A DNA stretch of 64,000 nt from Prostheceraeus crozeri. Its lineage: Eukaryota; Platyhelminthes; Polycladida; Euryleptidae. The position numbers were made by a program, and so were the translations under genes. The DNA lies in assembly GCA_907163375.1 (NCBI GenBank), contig CAJQUW010006322.1:434001-498000 (forward strand), read 5' to 3'. The notes under the pieces are model-generated. The model saw nothing but the letters and a program-made list of their open reading frames with translations. It was not told the origin of the DNA and did not search any database. This document shows, one piece after another, positions 37,842 to 50,198 of this stretch; position 1 is the first letter of the stretch; every line of letters begins with the position of its first letter.

Positions 37842-37973
37842 GAGGGATCGCAATTCACCAAAAGGAAAACCGGAAAATCGGGAAAAACCGGGGTTTGAAT
37901 GCATAAATATGAAATATTTACATTAGACTAATTTCGTAAAAAAACCGGAAAAACCGGAAAATTGCGATCCCTG
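37842..37973. mobile_element. 132-bp hAT MITE
   Basis: The ends are (G)AGGGATCGCAATT at the left and the inverse of CAGGGATCGCAATT at the right. The 8-bp duplication TGTGAATG is perfect on both sides (37834-37841 and 37974-37981). The interior is built of ACCGGAAAA repeats on both halves. The 8-bp duplication and the CAGGG start point to a hAT-mobilised miniature element. No coding capacity. Confidence 0.85.
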
Positions 37974-37981
37974 TGTGAATG

Positions 37982-39140
37982 GTTGCATGAGATATAAAAG
38001 CTTCTGGTTTATATAACCGTCATCAGTGTAGCATACCCCACCGTAAAGAATCAGAAACTCAGATGCAGATAAATAGTCATCCTAACTACAAGCTCCTTCA
38101 GTTAATGAAATAATTCAGATCTGTAAATCTGAGCTCAGGTTCAAAATTTGAACTTAGCAAAGACGAATGCAAACTACATTTCGTATTTCGTGTTTGCGTT
38201 TTATGCGCAAACCAATGGCAGGAGGATTTGCATAGAAATCTACTAGCTGACCTAATTGGTCAGAAAGAATTTTGTCTTGTATCTTTCTTTCAATGATATC
38301 TGTTGTTCATTCGGCATCGTTTTTGATCATTTTGATCCTAGAGTACCTCAATAAAACAAACCTTGCATAGAATCCTGAGGCCGATCATAGAGTGTGGAGG
38401 GCACTAGAATCAACCGCTGACTACGCACCTAAAGCAAGTATTTTCAAGTGATCATGAAAAAAATGATGATATCAAAAAAAGTATCTGCAGAAACGTCTGT
38501 CAAGCTTTTCCTGTGAGTCATTATTGTTAATTTAATAGAGTCAGCGACAGGCTGGCAGCTATTTTTGAATCTCGGGAAATAAGTACAAATAAGTACATTT
38601 TCAAGAATTTCATACGTACATTGCAACAACTGTTATAGCGTAATACATATTAAATGCATACTTTCCTTTACTAAATTTGTAAGCCTGAATTGAAGAATTA
38701 AACGGCACATTACAAACGCTAAAACGAAAGATGACGGGATAACTATTGCGGCGCATGAAAACAACAAAAATCATCTGGGATAAGAATAGGACGAGAAAAC
38801 AAAATCTATGGGCTACCGTAGAATCTACACTTTTCTTTCAATTCTCTTAGCCTGTCCTTCACAGGTTCACTTATCCTGCAACTTTCTCTTGACGGCCTGC
38901 AGCATCCCCTTCAACCCTTGCAGTCTTTCCTCCTGTAGTTTCTACTTAGAGTCTTCCAGTCATTGTAGTGAGTGGAGGAGAGGTGTCTCAAAACTGAAGA
39001 GAAACATGAACTTGGGAAAATGCTAGACTCTTTACCACAGATATAGATAACGGTGGCGAAATCTGACCGAGTCCGAGTAACATCCGACATACCAAAACTA
39101 CCACACAGTGCTAAGACAATTGAAGTGCACAATAGGGAAA
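37982..39140. other. Intergenic DNA, no gene seen
   Basis: No supported feature. Several overlapping short ORFs near 38.8-39.2 kb lack motifs. Confidence 0.4.
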
Positions 39141-39142
39141 TA

Positions 39143-39886
39143 GTCCGGGAGCTAGCGTGAAGTTGTGCAGGGAACGAGGTAGTACATAAAACTTTCACAT
39201 AGCATAGTACACCTCTAACCTACTGCAAAACTTCGCGTCTGCCGGATCAGATCATTTGCTTTTAAGAAATAGAGAGGATAACACAATTCTATGTATTTCC
39301 AGTGGTAAAATTGTGACAATTAAGGTGTTGACTCCATTTTTTCGAATGTTTGCTCATAAAAGTGACACAAATTGGTATTTTGTTGAACTGGTTATTATTG
39401 AAATCATCTACAGATCATGATCTTTCAAATGAGTTATCATTCAGTGACAGAGGATGAAGTAAAGTGTACAAACAGACACTTTTCGTTGGTGTAACTGCAA
39501 ATTTTAACATAGAAATTTCAGGAAAATTGTTGATATACTTTAACGAAAAGTGTCTGTTTGTACACTTTACTTCATCCTCTGTCACTGAATGATAACTCAT
39601 TTGAAAGATCATGATCTGTAGATGATTTCTATAATAACCAGTTCAACAAAATACCAATTTGTGTAACTTTTATGAGCAAAAATTCGAAAAAATGGAGTCA
39701 ACACCTTAAATGTCACAATTTTACCACTGGAAATACATAGAATTGTGTTATCCTCTCTATTTCTTAAAAGCAAATGATCTGATCCGGCAGACGCGAAGTT
39801 TTGCAGTAGGTTAGAGGTGTACTATGCTATGTGAAAGTTTTATGTACTACCTCGTTCCCTGCACAACTTCACGCTAGCTCCCGGAC
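39143..39886. mobile_element. Foldback element 1, near-perfect 345-bp arms
   Basis: The arms 39143-39487 and 39542-39886 are exact-length inverse copies with only about three mismatches, around a 54-bp loop. The ends read GTCCGGGAGCTAGCG, flanked by TA on both sides (39141-39142 and 39887-39888). Transcribed RNA would form a duplex of about 345 bp. ORFs in the arms are mirror images and not genes. The ends and the TGCAGGGAACGAGG motif 20 bp inside match foldback element 2. Confidence 0.92.
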
Positions 39887-39894
39887 TAAAAGTC

Positions 39895-40014
39895 AAGTTT
39901 CTGGTGGAAGGTCTTAAAAAACTTTTGGATCACTTACGTGTTACATCAATAAAAATTATTTAAGACCTTTTTACACTTTTAGACCTTTTTAAGAAAATTT
40001 TACACCAGAAACTT
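39895..40014. repeat. Possible 120-bp MITE
   Basis: AAGTTTCTGGTG at the left and CACCAGAAACTT at the right are exact inverses. Between them AAGACCTTTTTA-like blocks repeat in both orientations. It abuts foldback element 1. No clear target duplication. Confidence 0.5.
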
Positions 40015-41064
40015 TGCTTTCCCGAAACTTTATTTATTCCATCAAATGTCATATATTGAATTCACAATCGAAGCATAACTGCTCGACGCCAGATGCTTAC
40101 GAGACCAGAATATTTAGGATATCATATAAGCCTCCATATGAAGGAAATTCCGAGTCCGAGTCTTCTAAGGGGCCACATTGCTGCAGTGAGTGCTGTGAAG
40201 AATTCCGTACACTGATGCATAAAGTTATCAAGTGTATCATTGCACATGCTGTTCAAATTTAGCATCCTCCAGTCAAGAGTTAGTTTCAGATTCTAATTTT
40301 AGATGAAGATTGTAATAGACCACGCATAGTGGGCCTGTGAGACTTTGACGGAAGAGAGTCCGTGTAATGTAGGTTTTGGAAGACACAAACTCAATTTAAG
40401 CACTTCAGCTGCCAGATGTCGGTCGTCTCCTTTATAAATGTAAGTAAAATATCACAGTTAATCAAGAATCCATTACATTATTATAAGTATAGCACACCAA
40501 AACTAAGTACAATTAAGTAACAGTGTTCCGAAATGAGTACAAAATCAGTGCAATGAATACATCGAACGTAGATTCAAAATTCTCGACGTGCTACTGTCAT
40601 CTTGCATGTCACGTCATAAAGGAAAAGAATTCCATCTAGGATTACTTTCAATTTATTTTCTCACTGTTGAGCAAAACTTGATAGAATCATTTTTAGAGAT
40701 GAGTGTGAATAAACAAGCATTATATAGTAATTCGAAATTAATATTGCACTATGGACGAAATTAAATTTGTCACGCAAAAAGAAGTAAACCCGTCAATATT
40801 ATAGAAGAAATTTAGAAGTGATGTTCTGTATTCATTTGAGGTGAGCTTTAAGTACTTCTTCGATTTTCTAAATCCAAGAAATATCGAATGGAAGATACCT
40901 TCCTAAGCATTGCACTGCAAAATATTAAGTGCTATATAATTGCCATCAATCCAAATCCTTCAATCCAGCATCACCTGAGACTGTGACCTGTTGTTAAGCA
41001 AATGGCTAACATGGTGGAAACTTTCGATGGAAGCCTAGGACCAAAGTTTTCAGACCTCTCAACA
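40015..41064. other. AT-rich intergenic DNA, no gene seen
   Basis: An 82-codon plus-strand ORF at 40014-40262 has a CC-x2-CC-like cysteine cluster (PHCCSECCEE) but no recognisable family, and it overlaps the preceding repeat end, so I do not call it a gene. Confidence 0.35.
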
Positions 41065-41066
41065 TA

Positions 41067-41766
41067 GTCCGGCAGCCAGAGCGAGTTTCTGCAGGGAACG
41101 AGGCCGGAAATGAGACTTTCACTACGAATCTACATATACGCGTCTGTCGAGTTCTAGTTAGTTCTTCTTGTCAGACAGGATCAAAGAAAAACACATTGTT
41201 AATCCAATGGGACGCAGATTGCAGTTTCTGGCAAATATGAATTTTTCTATGTTTTCTCCTATCAACTGAAAAGAACTAAGTTCTGACATGGAATGTCATC
41301 AGGTTATTTATTATCATGTTCATGAACATTTGTCTACGGAGCTTAACACATTCGGATTTGGCAAGCCTCCTACTGTCGGCAAACACCAACATGCTGGCAC
41401 ACTTTATCCACATTGAGCCACATTCTGGCATACATCGCCGATGAGAAGCAAGATAATATTACATAAATATGATAAGAAACGACCTGGTGACATTCCATGT
41501 CAAAACTCTAGACTCAATGACTCTAGACTTATTACTTTCCAGTTGATAAGAGAAAACATGGAAATCTCATTTTTGCCAGAAACTGCAATCTGCGTCCCAT
41601 CGTATTATTAATAAAAGAACGTGTTTTTCTTTGATCCTGTCTGACAAGAAGAGCTAACTAGAACTCGACAGACGCGTAGATTCGTTGTAGGCACAGGGTG
41701 TGCATCATTCTGTGAAAGTCTCATTTTGGCCTCGTTCCCTGCAGAATCTCCTTCTAGCCGCCGGAC
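41067..41766. mobile_element. Foldback element 2, same family as element 1
   Basis: The ends are GTCCGGCAGCCAG and the inverse of TAGCCGCCGGAC, again flanked by TA (41065-41066 and 41767-41768). Arms of about 240-280 bp are inverse but carry indels and more substitutions than element 1, so it is older. Shared with element 1 are the GTCCGG ends, TGCAGGGAACGAGG and the following GAAAGT-type motif; the interiors differ. Confidence 0.88.
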
Positions 41767-41768
41767 TA

Positions 41769-42756
41769 ACATTCAGCATCGAATGGAAAGCATGGAACTG
41801 TTTTTATGCTAGAAAATATAGCTATCGACCAATTAAACAAAAATCAAAATTATCTTCAATTTGATGGAATCCAACCGTTACCATTGGTGGCAATAAGATA
41901 CGAAACATCAAAGTGATACCGCTGATTGATATTCTCACATCGACAATGACATCTGCAGGATCGGTTTTAGGGGTAAATTGTTAAGAGAGGATAGATCAAC
42001 ATACTCAATTTCAATACTTACGTTCATCGCTATTTAATACCTTGCGCAGTGTCATGTATATTGAAGTGATGTATCTAATACGGCAGCATGGTTGATAATG
42101 ATTATTCCACAATTTACATTGCATAAGCATGATATCTCAAACTCATAATTAGACCCTTATCAGTTCTCAACAGGTGTTGATAACAGATCAAAGATTCATT
42201 TAATAGATACGACACTCTACTGTGGTGTCCTGATGGTTGCAAATGTGCTCGTATCTTGATAATACTGCACCTTTTGTATTTTGGTGTCCGATTTTCATAG
42301 CCATTGACCTCTGAATACAAAATGGTTCGTTCAAGGATCACGAGTCGTGATCGTTTCTGATTGTACATTAATGAAAGCTTTAAAAGCATACTCGAACTAT
42401 GCTACGCGGCCTATTACTCGATCTGAAAATCGAGCCGTTTGCCCTTGTTTACTATTCTAGGATTCCTTATTGCGCGCCATTTCAGCAGTAATATAACTGC
42501 ACGGCTGGAAGGAGAAATTTGCATCTAAGAGATAATTTCATCCAAAAAATACGTTTACAAAACTAACCATCGCTACCAAAAGACGAATGGTGGCTTAAAT
42601 TATAAAAAAAACGCTGATCATCCAAATAAAGAACAAGAACTTTTCCGTGTAATTTGCCAACCCTTCGGACTCTGGCAAATGCCGTATTACAATATTATTA
42701 CAGTATCACAATTTTATCTTTATTGACATATGTGAAGAGGCCTTGGATGATGTTTT
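41769..42756. other. AT-rich intergenic DNA, no gene seen
   Basis: No supported feature. Confidence 0.4.
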
Positions 42757-43150
42757 AAATATCAAAGTCAGGAACCCAAGTTTTTGTAAGACGTTTTTTA
42801 TGCTGTAAACCTTTATACACGTATATTTCGAACAGCTCTTTGGTCATCGTCAGAAGAGAGATAAATAAAAAGACATCTCTATACAAATGGTGGGAATCGT
42901 AGATGTCGAAGTAAAGGAAGGAAGTGAACTTCCTAACACAGAGCAGAGACTTCTATGATCTCCATCATTTGTAAAGAGATATCATAAGTCTATCTCTCTA
43001 TGCTACGCCCCATGCATGAATTTCATTAAGTCTTCCTGTTAAATCCTTCCTTCTGACGATGACCAAGGAAATGGCCGAAATATATTGAGTTCACATTAAA
43101 GAAACATTTTACAAAGACTTGGGTTCCTAACTCTGATGTTTATTGCCAGA
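42757..43150. repeat. Foldback 3, diverged arms
   Basis: The left arm (about 42757-42855) includes CAGGAACCCAAGTTTTTGTA and TTTGGTCATCGTCAGAAG; the right arm (about 43045-43150) carries the inverses (ACAAAGACTTGGGTTCCTAA, CTTCTGACGATGACCAAGG). Inner segments also pair (ACAAATGGTGG with CCATCATTTGT). Arms have many substitutions, so this copy is old. The family is unknown. Confidence 0.7.
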
Positions 43151-44500
43151 ATGAATAAGTGAAAACCTATCACATATGATCATCGAGTCTCGTATGCGAT
43201 CTATACTTGCACACACTTGCAAGCATTGAAAACATGTAGCACATTAAAAAAAGAAAAGCTTGGTCATGAGCGAAATTACAGTATTCGCACTAAGTTAAAT
43301 TATTATTTCCTCAAACCTAAATGCTAAAATCAACAGACAGATCATTGCAATCAACAACCACATTTATGCAATCACGCTATCCTGTGGCTGTTCTACAAGC
43401 ACAAATGACCGCATGTACGCTCGTATAAACCTGGTGTGTTGCGTGTATTAGAAAAGCTTGTCTAATATAAATGCATATAAGTTGTAGAGTTGAAATACGT
43501 GTATGCGGATGATGCACAGACAAAGCTATTTGAGCATTGAAATTTCTTTGATGGTAAAACCAGTTGTTAATTTCTTGTTATAACATGCATGCATAACAAC
43601 ATTTGGTCTAAAACGTGTAAGAAATATGATAAAACTTCTATCACTTTCGTTACGACAGAAAGTAATGCAGGTGCGAATCGTAAGTGCTTGGTTCTGCACA
43701 AGGCAACTACAAAACTTGCGCAAAAAGGAATCTGCATATTCGTGCCTAAAATGCCATTCGCCACACATATGATGAAAACAAAATATCATTTTATATTTTG
43801 TACATATAAAAGTCTAACAGGCAGTTTCATGAATAGTGAGTGTTATCATTACGTTATTTTATGGATTTATATACAATTTATGTAAGATGAATATATTTTA
43901 TGCCAGTGCATTCGAAAAAACGAAAACAATCGAAATTCTTCTAATGTTTGGCGAATGATAAGAACGAACGTAAAATATGTCTGAATGAACGAACAAACGG
44001 CATATTTAATTTATCAATTGAAATGGAAAATTTTGCTACAATAATTCGGTAAATTCGATCAACCGAAATTAAGAAATTTTATCTGTTGACACTTCTGCTA
44101 TTTGTAAACCAGATTTTTTGTATCCGGCTATTTGTAAACCAGAGAAATTTGTTAATCAGAGATGTTGATCAAGCGCGCAGCCACGAGCATGCACGGGCGG
44201 GGCGGCGCGGCGCGCACGACCCCATTTTTCGAGGTAACAAAGAAGTCAGAAAAGAAAACAAAGAGCAAGTTAAGAAGACGAAGTTGATATCAACAGCAGA
44301 GTCAAAGTCTCTAGCAGCCATTTGATGAATGGATTATAATAGAAATATTCGCTTACATAGAAAAGTGGATGAATGCAAATAATCTTCTTCTATTGACAGA
44401 TAAATTAAGTGACCGACTAATAAATGAGCGCGAAGGGGACGAGTGAGAAATTTGGTTTAATGATTTGGTCATTTAAGTAAAGGTGTTGGTGATTGACTCT
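43151..44500. other. Intergenic DNA with a CpG-rich patch
   Basis: No gene. At about 44170-44220 a strikingly GC/CpG-rich patch (GGGCGGGGCGGCGCGGCGCG) interrupts AT-rich DNA. It has no adjacent ORF with motifs. Confidence 0.4.
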
Positions 44501-44504
44501 TGAT

Positions 44505-44795
44505 GAATGTCTTTAATGGAACTGGAAAGAGCCAATATTGGATGATGCTGATTTTATTTTCTTTTTCGTTGTTGTTTTTTACAATTAATTTCAATCAACA
44601 TCCGTTAACTATCTTCAGGTAGAAAAGAAAACAAAAATGAACAGGTCGAGTGCAAAACTTAAATTTCCTGCCTCTTCTACCTGAAGATAGCTAACGGATG
44701 TTAAATGAAATAAATTGCGAAAATAACAACGAAAAAGAAGCGAATCTCAACATCTTTCAATATTGGCTCTTTCTAATTCCATTAAAAGCATGACA
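44505..44795. repeat. Foldback 4, 120-bp arms
   Basis: The arms 44505-44625 and 44677-44795 are inverse (GAAAGAGCCAATATTG against CAATATTGGCTCTTTC; AACTATCTTCAGGTAGA against TCTACCTGAAGATAGCT) with a spacer of about 50 bp. Some indels in the middle. Termini were not resolved. Confidence 0.75.
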
Positions 44796-47584
44796 AATAG
44801 CCACGATAATGCTTTTAAAAATCGTGATATTTGATATCCACGCATTGATTTTAGAACGAAGCATAAGCCTACGATTACTTAAATCTGATGTTTCAGTCAA
44901 GAGTAGGCCCTATTTGACTGTGCGAGGAGACGTATCATATTATTGGGACCGAAATGATTTCAGTCGATATTCTGCGTAATCTCATTTTTCGATAAAAGCA
45001 CGCATATCAAGTCTCTACTGATGGAAATTAGATGCTAGCGCGTCACATAACTTTAAATATCATAAAAGTACAGGAGAACAAGCAGTGTCAGCACCACACA
45101 CAGTCACATGATGAAAAAGAAGAATTTAAGTAACCCGTAAGTGTACTGTACGAGGAATGGAAAATGAACAACCAAAAACGAGAAAATCAGTACAGATGTC
45201 GAGCCCCCAAAAAGTGAGCTCAAGAGACAGTGATGGGTCATACAGTCCACAAGAAGCTACGACAGGAATCCATTAATGACATTTTCAGGAGAAATGTGCA
45301 TGTGAAATAGTCTTAATTGGGAAGCCGAGGCGTCAGCGATATCATTACACTAAAATTAATTACATTAAATAATACATTAATGTGTTTGCATAGGCTGTAA
45401 TGCACAGCTACAATTTGCACAGAATGCCTATGACAAATGGACAATGATATTACAAAATGTTCAGAGTGTAAATGGTGGACATTTTGAGCATTTGCTTCAA
45501 TGTTCAACGACATGAGCTTCTTGTACGCTTCTTCTGCTCTATAAAGCAATCGGGGCTCTTCAATCTTCACTATTTTCGTTTTTCAAATAAAACATAACTG
45601 AAAACCTTTTAGTAAAAGATTAATCACTCCCGTTTTTAGATCACCCTGCACTAACCCCATCTAGAATTCATTTGTTAGACTTTTGACAGACGAATGTGAC
45701 ATTTCACCAACATGCATCCATATCAAGACTTTTGTGCATGTCTGTCAGTAAGATAATTCGTTAATGTGGTGCATCAAAGTACATCGGAATTAAAGTCGTC
45801 TCATCGGAATGTGTTGTACCGTAGTATTCAGAAGATGCGATGGGTTCTATAATGCCTTATAAGCAACATGTAGACACTCTTACTCTCATTGAAAGAACGA
45901 CATTACAGAGAACAGGGAGGTTATCAGTAGGTGTGGGAATGATCGCTCCAGAGATAAGGTGCAAGCTTCTATTTAAGGGAACATTAATTATTGGAGCATG
46001 GGTACAACGCATCCTAACCGAGTTGCAATATTCTCAGCAAAAGAGCAGTGCTGGTGTGCTTGTTCAAAGGACGCTAAGGTCATCTCCTCACAACGATCCC
46101 TTAGTTGCTGTGGCAGGTTGCATCGACAATGGATTTTCTATAAAACTTAGCGTATTGTACTGTATGGTCTTTGTCGGTCAAGTGCTACTCCCTGACATCT
46201 GACAGCTTGATTATTACTATAAAGTAATAAGTACAGTACTGTGAAGTACTGTACATATGCCATCCAGGCCAATGCCCCAATACCAAAATTTTTGCATCCT
46301 GATTACGTTTCAGAGCAGGAGCATTCATGCTAACAGTAGTTAAATTTTTACAAAATTTTTGAAGTGAACAGTCGGCGACATAATCACCGTGTGTAAACGT
46401 GTGTTCACATGTCTCATGTAAGCGTCGGAGGAAAATTAGGAAACTGAAACACCAAAAGAGGTTTTGTTGTACCTGATAAGAGAAGATTACTGACAGGGTG
46501 ACATCTATCAAGAATGTTGCATCAAAATATTATACTAGACGCAGTCTGAACAGCATTAAGCGTTAGGAGAAAAGCTTTTTTTCTGCAAGATAACCTATGT
46601 TTGCGTTTGCCACACATCTTCTCCATAACTAGTTTTGCGGTAGGAAAATTAGAAAAAATTAGAAATGCCATAATCGAGTATTACATTCCTGCTACGGTTG
46701 TGGAAGCCAGGTTTGGCATAATTTGCAGTGAATGAATCCATAAGATCAATTTTACATCAGATGAATCCAAATTGTTTGTGTTCAAGAGATCTACACAGTC
46801 GAGTGTCGTTTTTGAATGATAAAGCACTTAAGTTAAAGTATAGTCTATCATAAATGGATTACACCAAGCCTGAACTCATTTTTTCGGTAAGTTGGACATA
46901 TTAATGAATGGAACCCACTCACAATTTTTTAGTTCATACTACTAGTATTTGGCAAGCTGATCCTGATTGCTAGATTACCAAATTGAATGCTAACCAACTA
47001 TTCATATGTCTACTTTTTACTACGTGTAGATATACTGGCATATGGGTCTATACATCATGCAAGCTATAATTTGATGACGACGCGGTGTCCTTGTGTCACC
47101 TCCGCTGCTGGTAGCGCCACGATTAAGAAACACTGCTGTAGGCTTGCGCAATCAATTAATATACATGTTGAAAATGCGGCATCCATCACTGGCGTCTTAT
47201 ATTTGCAATTAAACGCATTCATTAAACTGCAATTGATTGCGTACTGTCTTATGGTGGCGCTGAGTGTCAAGAGCACAGAATTAGATTCGTCTGCGCTCGC
47301 TTCGGTTCCGTAGAAAGGAAGTGTCATGTGTAGCCTTAATATCGAAATGGCACATCACAGAATTAGACAACTTGCTCCTTCTCGAATGGATAATTCGTGT
47401 ATCGCTTGCTATTGGAAATGGCAAACAATAAGCTGTCAGAAGAGGACACCAGAGCCAGTGAGAGATGCGTGCGTTATGAGATATCACTTCGCACACACCA
47501 AAACACACATCGTCTAGCTAACATTCGATTCAATGCATGCACCATGCAGCAAGGAATGTTGAGAAGACGATGGTGAAATCATCA
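44796..47584. other. AT-rich intergenic DNA, no gene seen
   Basis: Short motif-free ORFs only. A small palindrome (GTACAGTACTGTG..AGTACTGTAC) lies near 46230-46255. Confidence 0.4.
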
Positions 47585-47887
47585 AGTGAACTCATTTTCA
47601 TACGCCTGCTACTATTTTAATGATGATCGGAAGGGTCAACATTATGGAGAAAACTTGTGCACAATGACCTGAATTGTTCGAATCTGAAGAAATTGTGGCA
47701 ATCGAAGCATTGTGCTTGAACTCACATTAATCCGCACGACTTTTTTCCTATGTCTGTAAGGTATTAGGAATTCCTTTTTGACCACTTGATAAGTTCCTCG
47801 GTGTGCCGGCGATTTCGAATTAGTCACACTTCTAGCAAACCGAGGCAGATAAAGAAAATATTTAATTCTGGGGTCAAGAGTCTAGAG
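47585..47887 (+). repeat. Dispersed repeat, copy B
   Basis: Second copy of the repeat at 30835-31145, same orientation and order of shared blocks. It borders the possible LINE scrap to its right. Confidence 0.65.
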
Positions 47888-48330
47888 CTTGCTAAAGACG
47901 TTCGCCATGTTATGGTTGTGGTGAAGATGCTTGGTGAAGTTGTTTGTGATATATTTTGGTGGTTTTCCACCTTTGTCGTCAGTGTGCACATGGATTTCCA
48001 ATGTCTTTTCGTGTTTTTGATGTGGTAAAAGCCGGAAGACATTTTGCTAATATACATGTTTTGTTATGTTGATTTGACGAATTTTTTAATTTCTGTGTTG
48101 AGAGTTTTGATTAGTGGATCATTTGGGCCAATACTGCGGATCTTGCTTCTCTGTTGGATCACTTGCTTGATGTGTCGGTAGTTTGGATGTTTTGACTTGT
48201 TGAATCCCGTTTGGTCTATAGAGTTTGGCTGCTTGTAACATTGCGTTTGTCAGTACCGGCCGGCATGTTGTTGACTTTGTGACCGTTAGTGGGTGGATAG
48301 AGTCTTGAGATTTCTTGTTCGACATGTGCT
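47888..48330 (-). pseudogene. Possible LINE ORF2 scrap
   Basis: Reading the minus strand over several frames gives pieces such as NKSKHPNYRHIKQVIQQRSK and GPNDPLIKTLNTEIKKFV, then KPPKYITNNFTKHL. These resemble the linker between the endonuclease and RT of Jockey/CR1-type LINEs. Frames are broken repeatedly and no catalytic motif is present, so this is a tentative call. Confidence 0.35.
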
Positions 48331-49704
48331 GTGAAGTCCTCCAAATAACCCATATGACACTTAACGCAACATAAATTGATGCAATTCAATGGTACGCTCT
48401 GCACGCCTGCAAAAATTAAGAAGTTTCTGAATATGAAGTTACATACACTGTCCTGCTGCATTTCGCCATCGTACACAAATGGCGAGGAATTGAATGAAAA
48501 CAAAGACTCTAATTTTTCAATGAATATGAAAACATAAGACTAGTGCACCACGATATTATTCCCTGTCATTGATTCTGTACATGCAACTTGAAGATTCTTT
48601 CTAAGTAGTATGCGCGGAACACTAAAATCATATGTTATTCATAAAATTGAAAAAAGCGCAAAGAATATGTTTGGGGTATACAAACAAATTCCAAAAGAGC
48701 TCTCTCTAAATAGTTTTCGTTACGGATTCTATGTATCTGTTTTTTCGTGGTCAAAGTCCAAATCTGTTCATTCCAAATGGCTGAGCAATTGTCACTTTTA
48801 GTTGCTAATAGTAGAATATCCAAGTGCTTAAAAGATTTTATCTTCTCAAGTTCATATCATGGTTCATGAATTACAGTTAAATTCGACGTAGAAAAATTAA
48901 AGATATTTAATTGTTTCCATCATTTTTTTACGGTTTTTTATATATAAAAAATCTTTGAGACGTATTCATGGTATTCATCATCATCTAGTTATCTAGTCAT
49001 CAAGATAAATGTTCCATGACTGGGAAAAACTTTGCGAATTATAATCGTGACCTGTATTAGGCAATTCCCGAAGACGACCTTTCTCAAGAAGTATTACACA
49101 AGAAAGGAATGATCACCCTTTGAGGACCAGATCGCTCGCAGATCTGTTTGGAAAAGATGATAAAAAATAATATATTAGTGAATTTTATTCACAATTTTAT
49201 TACTCATGAGTACAATCATTGAAGCATAGTCATGAACCACAGAGAATGATCCTACCCTATGATCCGATATTTTGGACGATATTGCAATAATCGGAGATTC
49301 ATTTCTAATCAAGCACATGTAGCGCATGATGGAAATAAATCACAATTTCCATGAAAGTGGCAGCAAAATGCGATGATGAAGTGCCTAATAGTTCGACGTC
49401 CTGTACAGATGCATTCGTGGTCATCACGCTTGTGTGTCTTTTGTTCTTGTTTAATGCTACTAGGTTTAAATCTAAAACCCATTTTCACAGACCTCGTGGA
49501 ATTGGGTAACTCGAAGAATTCAGATTTTACTAACAAGTAGATTTCTACTCATCTACGGCGAATTGCAATCCAATATTGTAGCTCCAATAATACCACAAAG
49601 CACTTAACCCAGTGAAACAAGAAAATAGCAGTAAAGTCAACAAAATCATAGTGGTAAAACAGGAAAAAATTCATTTCCACCATGATAAAGGGTAATTATC
49701 ATAA
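48331..49704. other. AT-rich intergenic DNA, no gene seen
   Basis: No supported feature. Confidence 0.4.
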
Positions 49705-49921
49705 TGTAACAGTTCCGGAACACGGAGAACACTCACGAGACTTGGTTGGGCTTAACGGGACCGAACACCAAGTAGGATCTGCAACATAAGAAAGATCAGT
49801 TAATACAATATGCACCAATGGCTACACGAAAGTGTGTGTCGTAGTCTCGAATCGCGCGCGCCCAGTGTTAATAGACTATAAATAGCCCATTATAACACGG
49901 TGCCGGATCTCGACCGTTACA
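49705..49921 (-). repeat. Gypsy 3' LTR, complete
   Basis: On the plus strand it runs TGTAACAG...CCGTTACA, so it has TGTAAC/GTTACA ends. It is 217 bp. On the element's coding strand a TATA-like box (CTATTTATAG) lies near 49885-49875. The inner edge abuts the polypurine tract. Confidence 0.9.
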
Positions 49922-49938
49922 CCACCCCCTCCTTTATG
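49922..49938 (-). other. Gypsy polypurine tract
   Basis: On the minus strand the sequence AAAGGAGGGGGTGG stands directly before the TGTAACGG start of the 3' LTR. A purine run at this spot primes plus-strand DNA synthesis in LTR retroelements. Confidence 0.85.
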
Positions 49939-50198
49939 AGAGGTGGTTGCTCCTGCAACCGTGCAGACGATAGAGACCGCGACCGCGGCAATTCGGAACC
50001 ACAACAAGGTTACAGGCATGCATGAAATCTTATTATATATTGCAGGCCAACAGGAGACAGATCTCCATTAGGCAGCCGTACCGGCTCACACGCGAGGAAT
50101 CCAATACAGACTCGACTTACGTGTGTCGGTCGACCTGGATGCGGCTCGAAGAAGGCGAGGGTCGCACTCAGCCTCCTGCGCCGTGGGATGTGGAGAGA

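Noticed and set aside
39415-39612. ORF in the centre of foldback element 1.
   Set aside because: The codons are the palindrome read through its own loop.
40014-40262. Small Cys-containing protein gene.
   Set aside because: The ORF begins in a repeat end, and no start context, homologue or splice signal supports it.
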